64,000 bases of DNA from Pseudodesulfovibrio cashew (GTDB lineage Bacteria; Desulfobacterota; Desulfovibrionia; Desulfovibrionales; Desulfovibrionaceae). The position numbers and the translations under genes were made by a program. Where the stretch lies: the NCBI RefSeq assembly GCF_009762795.1, contig NZ_CP046400.1, positions 496,001 to 560,000 of the forward strand, read 5' to 3'. Under the pieces are notes generated by a model. The model was not told the origin of the DNA, made no database searches, and saw nothing but the letters and a program-made list of their open reading frames with translations. Shown in pieces: positions 45,657 to 55,322 of the stretch (position 1 is its first letter; each line of letters begins with the position of its first letter).

Positions 45657-48600
45657 ATTTCAATTCACGCCCCGTGCAGGGGGCGACTCGACAAACGGAT
45701 TACGCGGGTTGAGGACAATATGTTTCAATCCACGCCCCCGTGCAGGGGGCGACGGGTGGTGTTAGTGGCTGATCAGATTGTCAAACAGTTTCAATCCACG
45801 CCCCCGTGCAGGGGGCGACACGGGTACACCTACGAGGTCCGCGCCCGTTCCGTGTTTCAATCCACGCCCCCGTGCAGGGGGCGACATTTTAAGGGGTACG
45901 TAGATCACTTTTACAACTTGTTTCAATCCACGCCCCCGTGCAGGGGGCGACGCGGAGATATACGGACGTTCCGCGCCTTTTTACCGGTTTCAATCCACGC
46001 CCCCGTGCAGGGGGCGACTCGGTCACTACCGGCACCGCCGGGGGACGAGAAAGTTTCAATCCACGCCCCCGTGCAGGGGGCGACAAGACGCGGAGCGGAC
46101 ATCGCGCCAACACGTTCAGGTTTCAATCCACGCCCCCGTGCAGGGGGCGACACCTTTTCAAGAGCGACGTTTCGGAGGTCGAGCTTGTTTCAATCCACGC
46201 CCCCGTGCAGGGGGCGACGGGCGGGGTAAGCCAAAGGCGCGACGACGAGCTTGTTTCAATCCACGCCCCCGTGCAGGGGGCGACCGGGACGCGGGCAACC
46301 GGGGTCGCCTTTTTGCCCAGTTTCAATCCACGCCCCCGTGCAGGGGGCGACACGCCGAAGCAGGCCGGGCCAGCGCACCGGATATCGTTTCAATCCACGC
46401 CCCCGTGCAGGGGGCGACTGGTCAGGGTGCGGATGATGTGCAGACGTTGAGCGTTTCAATCCACGCCCCCGTGCAGGGGGCGACACCCCTGGCGCTGGCC
46501 GGTGACGATGTACTTCGAGTTTCAATCCACGCCCCCGTGCAGGGGGCGACCGGCGGTGGTTACTGGAGGTCTTGCCTATGCGGCTGTTTCAATCCACGCC
46601 CCCGTGCAGGGGGCGACAGGGCAATTCGTGGCATAACTACGTGTTACACGGCGTTTCAATCCACGCCCCCGTGCAGGGGGCGACAGGGCAATTCGTGGCA
46701 TAACTACGTGTTACACGGCGTTTCAATCCACGCCCCCGTGCAGGGGGCGACGGGACACGGCAGGGGTAGCATAGGAAGGTCGAATGTTTCAATCCACGCC
46801 CCCGTGCAGGGGGCGACGGGTGGTATGGTAAATGTGGACAGATCGCCTATGGTTTCAATCCACGCCCCCGTGCAGGGGGCGACACGGGCCGAACGCGGGA
46901 TGTTGTCGATTTCGACGGTTTCAATCCACGCCCCCGTGCAGGGGGCGACTGGTCGCCGTAATCGGCAGATCGGGCAGCGCAGAGGTTTCAATCCACGCCC
47001 CCGTGCAGGGGGCGACCCTTGGACATGCGGAGCCCGTTCAGATCGATGATGTTTCAATCCACGCCCCCGTGCAGGGGGCGACCACACATGGCGGGTACTT
47101 CCGTCGCATCCATGATGTTTCAATCCACGCCCCCGTGCAGGGGGCGACGCAAGTGCCGAGGCGGGCACATGAGGTTGAACCGTTTCAATCCACGCCCCCG
47201 TGCAGGGGGCGACCCAGCTGCTTCTTGGTCTGCTGATCGGACGCAAGGTTTCAATCCACGCCCCCGTGCAGGGGGCGACTCCGTGACTTCAAAGTCGGTC
47301 CCGTCGTTGAGCGGTTTCAATCCACGCCCCCGTGCAGGGGGCGACATTGACGTTCGGGAACTAGGCACAGGCAAGTCCAGGTTTCAATCCACGCCCCCGT
47401 GCAGGGGGCGACTTAAGTAGTGTCACAACATGCAGATTCTGCGCAGGTTTCAATCCACGCCCCCGTGCAGGGGGCGACTGCGCACCGTGCCGTCGGTGTC
47501 GGCGATGAGGGTGGTTTCAATCCACGCCCCCGTGCAGGGGGCGACTATTCAACCCAAAATCAACCCGACGTTGTAAATAGTTTCAATCCACGCCCCCGTG
47601 CAGGGGGCGACTGCGCACCGTGCCGTCGGTGTCGGCGATGAGGGTGGTTTCAATCCACGCCCCCGTGCAGGGGGCGACTATTCAACCCAAAATCAACCCG
47701 ACGTTGTAAATAGTTTCAATCCACGCCCCCGTGCAGGGGGCGACGCTCAAGGCTGTTGACGGGATAAAAAAGGGGAAGAGTTTCAATCCACGCCCCCGTG
47801 CAGGGGGCGACTCCAGTAACTACAGCCGCCGCGTCAAATATGCCAGTTTCAATCCACGCCCCCGTGCAGGGGGCGACCGAAGCGACGACCATGTCCTGGT
47901 CGATCCACAGGGTTTCAATCCACGCCCCCGTGCAGGGGGCGACGCCCAGGAAGGCCGCGCCAGCCGCCAAACCGACGAGTTTCAATCCACGCCCCCGTGC
48001 AGGGGGCGACGCCGGATACCCCGGCGCTTCCCGCCGCCGCAGGAGTTTCAATCCACGCCCCCGTGCAGGGGGCGACACAACCCCTTGCCGCCCTTGCTAG
48101 CCTCTTTCGGTGTTTCAATCCACGCCCCCGTGCAGGGGGCGACAACGAAGCCAACAGCGTTAAATATAGAGTTCATCGTTTCAATCCACGCCCCCGTGCA
48201 GGGGGCGACAATCCTGGGCCGGGGCGAGGGGCGGCACGCTCTCAGTTTCAATCCACGCCCCCGTGCAGGGGGCGACAGCGGCGACAGAGGCCGAAACCGG
48301 CGCGTGGTATGTTTCAATCCACGCCCCCGTGCAGGGGGCGACCTGATAACTTTCCTCATCCGGCGAAAGGGTAGATGGTTTCAATCCACGCCCCCGTGCA
48401 GGGGGCGACCGCCGGGGGCAACGCCTTCGCCGGACGTATAAAGGTTTCAATCCACGCCCCCGTGCAGGGGGCGACCGCCGGGGGCAACGCCTTCGCCGGA
48501 CGTATAAAGGTTTCAATCCACGCCCCCGTGCAGGGGGCGACCGATGGTTAGGGCGTTCCCGCCTGGGTAGATATGGTTTCAATCCACGCCCCCGTGCAGG

Positions 48601-49801
48601 GGGCGACGGGAGAGATAGCGCGAGTGAGCGCAAAGGGCAGGTGTTTCAATCCACGCCCCCGTGCAGGGGGCGACTGGAGTCCGGGGCGGATAGAGACTCT
48701 GTCATAGTCGTTTCAATCCACGCCCCCGTGCAGGGGGCGACCCAAAAAATACGGTAACTTGGACAAGGAAAAATGGTTTCAATCCACGCCCCCGTGCAGG
48801 GGGCGACTTCGCGTGGCCTATTACGTCGCCTGCCTCGTCGATGTTTCAATCCACGCCCCCGTGCAGGGGGCGACAAGTTCGACTTCGGAAACGTCAGACT
48901 TAAAAAGGTGTTTCAATCCACGCCCCCGTGCAGGGGGCGACCCAGCATATCCGGCTATGTCCGCGCCTTCTTGTGGTTTCAATCCACGCCCCCGTGCAGG
49001 GGGCGACTTGCAGCGGCCATAACGCCCAGAATGATGTACTTGTTTCAATCCACGCCCCCGTGCAGGGGGCGACACGATGATTTTATCTCAACTATAATGG
49101 CAATGACCGTTTCAATCCACGCCCCCGTGCAGGGGGCGACGCTTTACTCCCTTCCGGCGTCAGACATCCTGGATGTTTCAATCCACGCCCCCGTGCAGGG
49201 GGCGACTTCACCATTTCAGGCGCGCGCAGCACCTTCAACCTGTTTCAATCCACGCCCCCGTGCAGGGGGCGACAAAAGTTGAAACAGCCGGACCTTTTGC
49301 GTCATACGTTTCAATCCACGCCCCCGTGCAGGGGGCGACCCAGTAACTTTTGCTGCCTTTTTAAGTTCATAAGTTTCAATCCACGCCCCCGTGCAGGGGG
49401 CGACTTGATCACATTTTAACCGCCCTAAAGGGCAAAGGGTTTCAATCCACGCCCCCGTGCAGGGGGCGACTGTGACGGCCACGGATGCCGGTGCCCTGAT
49501 AGATGTTTCAATCCACGCCCCCGTGCAGGGGGCGACATTGTTTTCGGCTCAAGTTCTGTGGTGGCAGAGGGTTTCAATCCACGCCCCCGTGCAGGGGGCG
49601 ACATGGTTTGGCAGCGACTGTTTGTCAACTTCTCAAGTTTCAATCCACGCCCCCGTGCAGGGGGCGACAAGGTGGTTCCCCGCGGCGGAGGGGATGGAGG
49701 AAAGTTTCAATCCACGCCCCCGTGCAGGGGGCGACGGTGACCGTCAAGGACTCGTTGGAGACCAGCGGGGTTTCAATCCACGCCCCCGTGCAGGGGGCGA
49801 C
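45657..49801 (-). CRISPR. Type I-C CRISPR array, 63 repeats and 62 spacers
   Basis: The repeat is 32 bp: on plus it starts GTTTCAATCCACGCCC and ends CAGGGGGCGAC; in crRNA sense (minus) it ends GTGGATTGAAAC, the type I-C handle. I counted 63 units from 45657 to 49770; all look identical except the first (45657-45687), which is 31 bp with A for G at position 1, T for C, and one C missing. Spacers are 33-35 bp. The inner hairpin is CGCCCCC/GGGGGCG. The leader and cas2 lie to the right, so the newest spacers are near 49800. Duplicated spacers: 46618-46652 = 46685-46719; the two-spacer block 47479-47579 = 47612-47712; 48410-48443 = 48476-48509. Confidence 0.98.
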
Positions 49802-49979
49802 TGTGGGGGTGCGCAACGCACGCAGGATACAGGTTTTAGGCACGGTATCCGCGAACCAGTGACTACGCATCACCACGAAATTGTTCGCGTTGCGACGAAC
49901 ACGCTGCAACGCATCGTTATCATTCTTTATTCCCACCGTGCGAACCCGCCGGGGAATTGGCGACAGCTTGGGGTTCGCG
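49802..49979 (-). promoter_or_regulatory. CRISPR leader with post-cas2 hairpin
   Basis: 178 bp between the cas2 stop and the first (newest) repeat. Immediately after the cas2 stop, GCGAACCC and GGGTTCGC (49971-49978 and 49940-49947) form an 8-bp stem that may insulate cas from array transcription. An A/T-rich box (AATAAAGAATGATAACG on minus) follows and is the likely array promoter. The repeat-proximal part carries the sites for Cas1-Cas2 integration by analogy. Confidence 0.65.
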
Positions 49980-50273
49980 CTACAGGATGAGCACATCCGT
50001 TTCCGGGTCGTAAGCCTCGCCCGCGCCGTGCTGCTCCACTCTCCTTTGCCAGTTCTTACCGAGGAAATAAAACCGCAGGCTATCCACCTCCTCGTCGTAG
50101 GCATCAAGTAGGCGGTGACGCAATTGTGCCCACTGGGCCGGGTCGACCACGCACTCGAACACGGAGTACTGAACCCGCTGACCGTAATTCTCGCAAATCT
50201 TGGCGATCTTCTGCAGGCGGCGCTTGCCGTCCGGATTCTCGAAGCTCACGTCATAACTTACCAAAACCAACAT
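49980..50273 (-). CDS. cas2: CRISPR endonuclease Cas2 (type I-C)
   Basis: 97 residues from MLVLVSYDVSFENPDGKRRL (GGAAGTGAG upstream). VSYDV carries the Asp of the ferredoxin-fold Cas2; RVQYSVFECVVDPAQW is a second family hallmark. Cas2 dimers bridge two Cas1 dimers in the spacer-integration complex. It is the last cas gene, directly before the leader and 2 bp after the cas1 stop. Confidence 0.96.
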   Translation of the reverse strand: MLVLVSYDVSFENPDGKRRLQKIAKICENYGQRVQYSVFECVVDPAQWAQLRHRLLDAYDEEVDSLRFYFLGKNWQRRVEQHGAGEAYDPETDVLIL

Positions 50274-50275
50274 GC

Positions 50276-51307
50276 TCACTTCCAATAATACGGCGGGTAG
50301 CCGTCCAGATCGCCCCGTATGCTTCGGGCGATGAGTTGCGCCTGAACATGAAAGGCCAGGCCAAGCGGGATGCGCTCCCTGAGGAACGGATGCATCGCCT
50401 CATCCTGCTTGCGCTTTTGCCAGGCGGTCAGGACCGTCTTCCGCGTGTCGTCGTCCATGAACACCGCCCCGCTCTCCTTGGTCACGAAGCCGCGTGCACG
50501 GACCTCGCCACGATTGATGAGCGACAGGACCAGCCTGTCCGCCATGAACGAACGGAACTCCTCCATGACGTCCAGGGCAAGACCGGGACGCCCGGGCCGG
50601 TCGCGGTGCAGGAAACCGACTTGCGGATCGAGCCCCACGGCCTCCAGGGCGGACCGAACATCATGAGCCAGCAGCGTATAAACGAAAGAAAGCAGGCAGT
50701 TCACCGCATCAAGCGGCGGACGACGGTTGCGTCCGTCAAACGAGAACGCCTCCTCATCCTGCAGAACCATCTGGCCGAACACGGCAAAGTATGCCCCTGC
50801 CGCCTGGCCTTCCATGCCCCGCGCCTCATCCAGCGAAACAGGGGTTTGCAAGCGGCGGGCGCACTCATCAAGGGTGCAAACGGCCCGCTCCAGCATCCCG
50901 GCATCCACCCGGTCCCCGTGGTCACGGAGACAGCGCCGCAGAACCGCCCGCGAGTTGACGACCTTCCCCGCTATGACGGACCGGGCGATATCCGCCGACG
51001 CCACGGGGTCATCCGCCTGACGGTATTGCTCCCGGCGAAGCAGCACATTGCCGCTCTGCGGGCCGCGCACTCCGGCCAGATACCGCCCGCGCTCGGTCAT
51101 GAATGAAAGCGCCAGCCCCTTCTCGCCGCAATGGCCCAGCAGGAACGGGCTGCACAGCACGTTGCCGAAGCAGACGATGCCGTCCAGTACATGGACCGGG
51201 AAACGCTTCTTCTGGCCGTTCTCGGCCCGGATCACCACACATTCGCCATCCTTTGACAGATAGGTCCCCTGGGAAGTGACATAGAGCGTATTCAAGAGTT
51301 TCTTCAT
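50276..51307 (-). CDS. cas1: CRISPR integrase Cas1 (type I-C)
   Basis: 343 residues from MKKLLNTLYVTSQGTYLSKDGE, the usual I-C Cas1 start; the frame's longer version reads into cas4. A beta-rich N-domain (VIRAENGQKKRFPVHVLDGI) is followed by an all-helical catalytic domain (EGQAAGAYF with the first metal Glu; CLLSFVYTLLAHDV; GFLHRDRPGRPGLALDVMEEFR with the later His and Asp/Glu residues). It integrates spacers at the leader-proximal repeat with Cas2. The ATGA overlaps the cas4 stop. Confidence 0.97.
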   Translation of the reverse strand: MKKLLNTLYVTSQGTYLSKDGECVVIRAENGQKKRFPVHVLDGIVCFGNVLCSPFLLGHCGEKGLALSFMTERGRYLAGVRGPQSGNVLLRREQYRQADDPVASADIARSVIAGKVVNSRAVLRRCLRDHGDRVDAGMLERAVCTLDECARRLQTPVSLDEARGMEGQAAGAYFAVFGQMVLQDEEAFSFDGRNRRPPLDAVNCLLSFVYTLLAHDVRSALEAVGLDPQVGFLHRDRPGRPGLALDVMEEFRSFMADRLVLSLINRGEVRARGFVTKESGAVFMDDDTRKTVLTAWQKRKQDEAMHPFLRERIPLGLAFHVQAQLIARSIRGDLDGYPPYYWK

Positions 51308-51915
51308 GGTTCCAGCCCCTTGAGCAGATAGCGTTCCACATCCTGCCCTGTCTTGGGCATGCACGCGCCTTTCAGGGAGCACCCCCGGCATCGCTTGCCG
51401 TGCGTTGCAGGAGGCGTCTGTGCGGTCTCGACCATTGTGTGCATGTCCCGGCAGCTTTGCTCCACGAGCGAGCGCAAGGGGGTGTCAAAGACCACCCGCT
51501 CACGGCGGCGGGGCTTGCCGTAGAAGATCGCCCCATCCCGAATGACTGCGCCAAGCATCTCCTCCAGGCACATGGCCTGGGCGCAGAGCTGTGCCCGGTC
51601 CCAGTCCTCGACCTTGGGAGAACCGCGCTTGTACTCAACGGGATAAGGAATCTCCCGTCCGTCCGGCCCGGGGCGCATCTCCACCACGTCGGCCACGCCG
51701 TAAAGTCCCAGCCGGTCGCTGCGAATGGGCACGGCGCGGTCCTCGGCAACGCCTCCGCGCCGACCGGCGGAACCGGAATCGGCACGGAGGTGCAGCAGCC
51801 GCCCCTCGGCGGTGAAACGGTTCTCGGCCCAGACCTTTTCCACATGGATGAGCGCGCACTGCCGGGGGCAGTACAGATAGTGCTGCAATGCGGAAAGGGG
51901 CAGGGTCCGGTCCAT
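51304..51915 (-). CDS. cas4: CRISPR-associated exonuclease Cas4
   Basis: 203 residues. The N-terminal Cys in LYCPRQCALIHVEKVW, PVEYKRGSP (the nuclease Asp/Glu-x-Lys block) and the C-terminal CRGCSLKGACMP supply the four cysteines of a 4Fe-4S RecB-type nuclease. In I-C systems Cas4 works with Cas1-Cas2 to choose prespacers with the correct PAM end and to set their orientation. It sits in the operon between cas7 and cas1, with overlapping or abutting ends. Confidence 0.96.
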   Translation of the reverse strand: MDRTLPLSALQHYLYCPRQCALIHVEKVWAENRFTAEGRLLHLRADSGSAGRRGGVAEDRAVPIRSDRLGLYGVADVVEMRPGPDGREIPYPVEYKRGSPKVEDWDRAQLCAQAMCLEEMLGAVIRDGAIFYGKPRRRERVVFDTPLRSLVEQSCRDMHTMVETAQTPPATHGKRCRGCSLKGACMPKTGQDVERYLLKGLEP

Positions 51916-51917
51916 GG

Positions 51918-52793
51918 CTAGAACTTCACGTCCACGTCCACACCGCCTGGAACGGCTCCCTCGTCAACGGCGACCACGTAGTCGCCAAAGGCGCGGGCCG
52001 GGCCATCGCCCCCGTTGCGGGTGACGGTTACGGCGTCGAAGAGCTTGTGCGCCGGAGCGTTGCCCAGCTTGTCCTGGTGTTTGAACACGATCAGGCCGCG
52101 CGCGCTCATCTTGCCACGCGCCGCAGAGTGGTCGTGATCGAACATGTTCGCAAGCGCCTGCCACAGCAGCTCCAGGTCGTCATCGGAGAATCCGGTGCCC
52201 TTGTCACCGTCGGCCAGGTGTGCGGAGACGAACCCTTCGGCACGATACAGGGCATAGGGCACGATGTGCTTGCGGCCCATGGTGCGATTGTCGCCGTCCT
52301 GGGCCTTGGCTTCCTTTTCGGTTTCCACGGCCATGCGGGTGATGGAGACCTCGGCGGGGATGATCGGGTCAATGCTCTTGGCAAAGGTGAGCTGCACCGG
52401 GCCGCGCACCTGTCCGCAGTTGTTCTCCTTGGTGGACATGACCGCGCCGAAGGTGCGCACGTCGAAAAAGTTCTCGCACATCCACTGCCGGGCTGCAGCG
52501 ACCTGCTCTTCCTTTTTCTTGAGCTTCTTGACCTCCTCGGTCTTGTAGGCGGGCTCGCGTGTCAGGGACAGGACGCCCTTTTCGGCCACATAGATATTGC
52601 AGCCCTCCTCGCCTCCCTTGGCGATCTCCACGAAATTGCGCACCTTACGCTTCAGGCAGACATCGGTGACCAGGCCGTGGCCGGTTTCCGGGTCGATGCG
52701 CGGGGTGTTGCCCGCATCCGGGTCGCCGTTGGGATTACCGTTTTCCACGTCGAACAGGTACACGAATTCATAGCGATTGGTGATGGCGGTCAT
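51918..52793 (-). CDS. cas7: Cascade backbone subunit Cas7 (Csd2)
   Basis: 291 residues. [21 protein letters not shown] is the Csd2/Csh2 RRM opening. [20 protein letters not shown] and PVSITRMA-like segments ([12 protein letters not shown]) follow, with [19 protein letters not shown] in the middle. Multiple copies coat the crRNA guide in the I-C Cascade. It lies 3 bp after the cas8c stop; cas4 follows by 2 bp. Confidence 0.96.
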   Translation of the reverse strand: MTAITNRYEFVYLFDVENGNPNGDPDAGNTPRIDPETGHGLVTDVCLKRKVRNFVEIAKGGEEGCNIYVAEKGVLSLTREPAYKTEEVKKLKKKEEQVAAARQWMCENFFDVRTFGAVMSTKENNCGQVRGPVQLTFAKSIDPIIPAEVSITRMAVETEKEAKAQDGDNRTMGRKHIVPYALYRAEGFVSAHLADGDKGTGFSDDDLELLWQALANMFDHDHSAARGKMSARGLIVFKHQDKLGNAPAHKLFDAVTVTRNGGDGPARAFGDYVVAVDEGAVPGGVDVDVKF

Positions 52794-52796
52794 GGT

Positions 52797-54509
52797 CTAG
52801 TCCTCCGATTTGTCGTCTTTTTTGGTGAAGAAGTCCTGGCGTTGCTGATAATAACCGAGAATGAACATCCCCTGCTTTTCCGTTGTCAGGGATGAGGGGA
52901 ATCCTGTGGCCGCATCAATGCCGGTCACGATGTCCTGGATCTTTTTTTCGAGAGTGACGGCCCACCCCGGCTTCTCTTTTCGGATCTTGGCCAGGCCGTG
53001 CTGGGCGTTTTTCAAAATGATGGGGAAGGAACGCCCCGGCGTGGCGGTGGCGGAACTGAAGAACCGGTCCCGTACCGTGGCATTGGCACCAGGCACGGCC
53101 TCTTCCTGAATCCGCTCCACCACGGCGAAGAGCCGTCCGAGCCGGTAGCCGATATCCCTGTTTTCCGTATCAAGCGTCATGTGAATCTCCTGATTGCTGT
53201 TTCGAACGAGAAAAGCCTTGATGAGTGCCGTCCGCAGGTAAGTGACGTCCTTGTCCGCACGGATGCGCCCAAGGGCTGAGGCGAGCAACGTCTGCGGATA
53301 GGGCTGCCCCTGTAAGATGGCCCTGATGAGTTGCCCGCCAAGAAGCGGTGAGATGTTCTTGGAATCCCGCTGCGGAGCCAGTTCCCTGAGCAGTTGCCAC
53401 GGGCTTGGATATTCCGGCTCGCTGTCGAACCGGCGCTTCATGGCCAAGGCACGGTAGTGGCGTCCCAGGTTTTCGGCCATGCCTCCAACGGTGCCCACAT
53501 GCCAGAAGCGGACCGAGATGCGCGCCGCATTGGGCGACAATCCAAGGACATAGAACGGCGTGTCGGCGCTCCCCAGTGCATCCGGGAACCGCCCTTTGGC
53601 GATGTCTGCCAGATAGCCTTCCAGCCGCTTCACCAACCCGTCGTCCTCGGCCTTCTTGCCGCCCATGCCGGAGCCGAAGAGCGCCTCTGCCTCGCCCGGC
53701 GCATCGGACCAGAACACCACGGTGGTATCGCCCACCTGCACCTTGCGCAGGCTGCCCGGTGCCAGCAGATGGTTCAGGGCCGTGGTATAGGCGAACGCGG
53801 CCCGTTCCGAGACAGGGGCGTTGTGATTCTGCTTCTTGCCGTATGACACGGCTGCATCGAAATTGAAGGAAACCAGCGACGCCCCGGAGGTCTGCGCCCC
53901 CGGCACCCCCTTGATTTTGGCATGAATCGGCGGAATGGGAGCGTTCTCTCCAGTGACGAGGCACATGCCGGTTTCGCTCTCACCAACGGCTTGATGACGG
54001 ATCCAGGCTTCCCGAAAGGCGGGACGGTCGTGCAGAAAACCGGGCTCGCCATCCAGTTGGAACACGATGTTCTGGCCGATGATCTCCTCCCAGTCCGGCA
54101 AAGTCTCTGCCAGTTCCGGCTCCCAACCATTCAGAAACGCCAAGAATGCTCGCGCCCCGGCATCGTCCACGCCGTCCAGGACGGCAGCGGCCTCGGCCTT
54201 GAACGCCTGGTGGGTTTGGGCCGTACGCTCAGGCTTGCCCTTGTCGTCGGCTCCAAGCACGTAGCCGGTGTTATCCCAGGCGAAATTGGATTTGATCCCC
54301 ACGGAGCGGCCCACCGGCCCCGGCACTTCGATGCGTCTTGGCTTGCCTTTCTCGTCCCGCAGGTCCAGCGGTCGGCCCACCATCTTGCCCTCCCGGTCCA
54401 ACTGCAGGCAGAAATGCACCCCCTGCTTGCCGAAGCCGAATTCCGGAACATTGGCCTTGGGGTCGTCGCTCAGCCGCTTGTAGTATTGATTCAAGGCATG
54501 AAGGATCAT
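52797..54509 (-). CDS. cas8c: Cascade large subunit Cas8c (Csd1)
   Basis: 570 residues from MILHALNQYYKRLSDDP, the characteristic Csd1 start. The body contains GIKSNFAWDNTGYVLG and VFWSDAPGEAE, typical of Csd1. Cas8c reads the PAM and recruits Cas3. In I-C loci an internal start inside cas8c also yields the small Cas11 subunit; here an internal Met with an upstream purine stretch in the last third (the MTLDTENRDIGYRLG region) is a candidate. The ATG overlaps the cas5 stop (ATGA). Confidence 0.95.
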   Translation of the reverse strand: MILHALNQYYKRLSDDPKANVPEFGFGKQGVHFCLQLDREGKMVGRPLDLRDEKGKPRRIEVPGPVGRSVGIKSNFAWDNTGYVLGADDKGKPERTAQTHQAFKAEAAAVLDGVDDAGARAFLAFLNGWEPELAETLPDWEEIIGQNIVFQLDGEPGFLHDRPAFREAWIRHQAVGESETGMCLVTGENAPIPPIHAKIKGVPGAQTSGASLVSFNFDAAVSYGKKQNHNAPVSERAAFAYTTALNHLLAPGSLRKVQVGDTTVVFWSDAPGEAEALFGSGMGGKKAEDDGLVKRLEGYLADIAKGRFPDALGSADTPFYVLGLSPNAARISVRFWHVGTVGGMAENLGRHYRALAMKRRFDSEPEYPSPWQLLRELAPQRDSKNISPLLGGQLIRAILQGQPYPQTLLASALGRIRADKDVTYLRTALIKAFLVRNSNQEIHMTLDTENRDIGYRLGRLFAVVERIQEEAVPGANATVRDRFFSSATATPGRSFPIILKNAQHGLAKIRKEKPGWAVTLEKKIQDIVTGIDAATGFPSSLTTEKQGMFILGYYQQRQDFFTKKDDKSED

Positions 54510-55162
54510 GCGGCCACCACCCCTTTCCGGCAATCAACGATGCCTTTTTCCAGCGTGGGCCGGAAAAAGAACGGCGTCATGTCGGCAGCATAATTGATGT
54601 CATAGAGCATCCAGCCCAGGTCGCGCGGCGCATCCCCCGCCAGCTCCGAAACCGGGATGTCTCCTTTGACCGGCTCGAAGTGGGCCGCAAACTCCCGGCA
54701 GCCCAGGTAGGGACGGTGGAAGCACTGCCCCTTCTTGGCGCGGCGGTTGAACATGTCCAGATGCTTTCCATCATTTCGGTCCTCGGCGGACGTGTAATCG
54801 AAATGCGCCTCAATGACGTATTCCACGTCCCGCAGCACCATGGCCGCCCGTTGCTGGCGGCTCTCCTCCACGTACAACCGGAGCGGCGCATTGCCGCCCT
54901 TCATGGCCGCGTTCACGCCGCCAGAGCCTCCCACCGGCACCTTGCCCGCCACCTCATTGCGACGCACGTTGTCGAACCGGATGGGCTTCATCACATGGAT
55001 GCGATCGATGCCCCACCTGATGGCGGGCTTCCAGTAGATCGCCTCCAATATCCCGCGCGCTGCCGACGGCGTCATCACGTCGTAGCTGACGCGCTCCACC
55101 TTCATCTCCGGGCGGGTGAAGCACGCGTAATCACCCCAGACCCTGAGTTGTATTCCTGCCAC
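54506..55162 (-). CDS. cas5: crRNA-processing endonuclease Cas5c (Cas5d)
   Basis: 218 residues starting at GTG 55162 with GGAGGT 7 nt upstream. IQLRVWGDYACFTRPEMKVER is the Cas5 RAMP start, followed by SYDVMTPSAARGILEAIYWKP, with the Tyr/Lys/His catalytic residues typical of the I-C subtype. Type I-C lacks Cas6, so Cas5c itself cuts the repeat and stays on the 5' handle. It is the first gene of the cas5-8-7-4-1-2 transcript and is separated from cas3 by a 310-bp regulatory region. Confidence 0.96.
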   Translation of the reverse strand: MAGIQLRVWGDYACFTRPEMKVERVSYDVMTPSAARGILEAIYWKPAIRWGIDRIHVMKPIRFDNVRRNEVAGKVPVGGSGGVNAAMKGGNAPLRLYVEESRQQRAAMVLRDVEYVIEAHFDYTSAEDRNDGKHLDMFNRRAKKGQCFHRPYLGCREFAAHFEPVKGDIPVSELAGDAPRDLGWMLYDINYAADMTPFFFRPTLEKGIVDCRKGVVAA

Positions 55163-55286
55163 GAAACTTACCTCCGTGTTGTATCATTTCTACCCATAAC
55201 ACTAGACTGATATAAAATAATAAGTACCTTATCAAGCCCCACAACCTCCCACTCTTAAGAAGTTTCATCATGAAAGTGTGAATCAT
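55131..55286 (-). CDS. Small hydrophobic ORF overlapping the cas5 start (candidate CreT-like toxin or leader peptide)
   Basis: 51 codons from ATG 55286 (or 46 from ATG 55271), stop at 55131 inside cas5 in another frame. The middle part LWGLIRYLLFYISLVLWV is a probable membrane helix, followed by a polar tail. Codon use is unlike the neighbouring genes (tandem TTA-TTA, ATA, AGG, CTA). Its start lies directly after the second TTC-flanked match to the CreR-like guide. No good SD is seen. It may be a toxin repressed by the guide RNA, a leader peptide coupling to cas5, or chance. Not recognised in any family. Confidence 0.35.
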   Translation of the reverse strand: MIHTFMMKLLKSGRLWGLIRYLLFYISLVLWVEMIQHGGKFRGRNTTQGLG

Positions 55287-55287
55287 T

Positions 55288-55306
55288 TATTTATACCTTA
55301 ATTGAA
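55288..55306 (-). promoter_or_regulatory. Predicted CreR target 2 and -10-like box before cas5
   Basis: On the minus strand: PAM TTC (55306-55304), then AATTAAGGTATAAATA, matching the psi-spacer at 15 of its first 16 positions with the single mismatch at position 6. TATAAA at 55295-55290 looks like a -10 element for the cas5 transcript, so Cascade bound here should block initiation. Other possible cas5 promoters lie further in (TTGTGG/TATTAT near 55205-55240). Confidence 0.6.
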
Positions 55307-55322
55307 TTAGACTTAGCCTCAT

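Noticed and set aside
45639-49990. Many long plus- and minus-strand ORFs with repeated FNPRPRAGGD or SPPARGRGLK peptides across the array
   Set aside because: They are translations of the CRISPR repeat unit, whose 66-67 bp period keeps frames open. No SD or independent coding signal is present.
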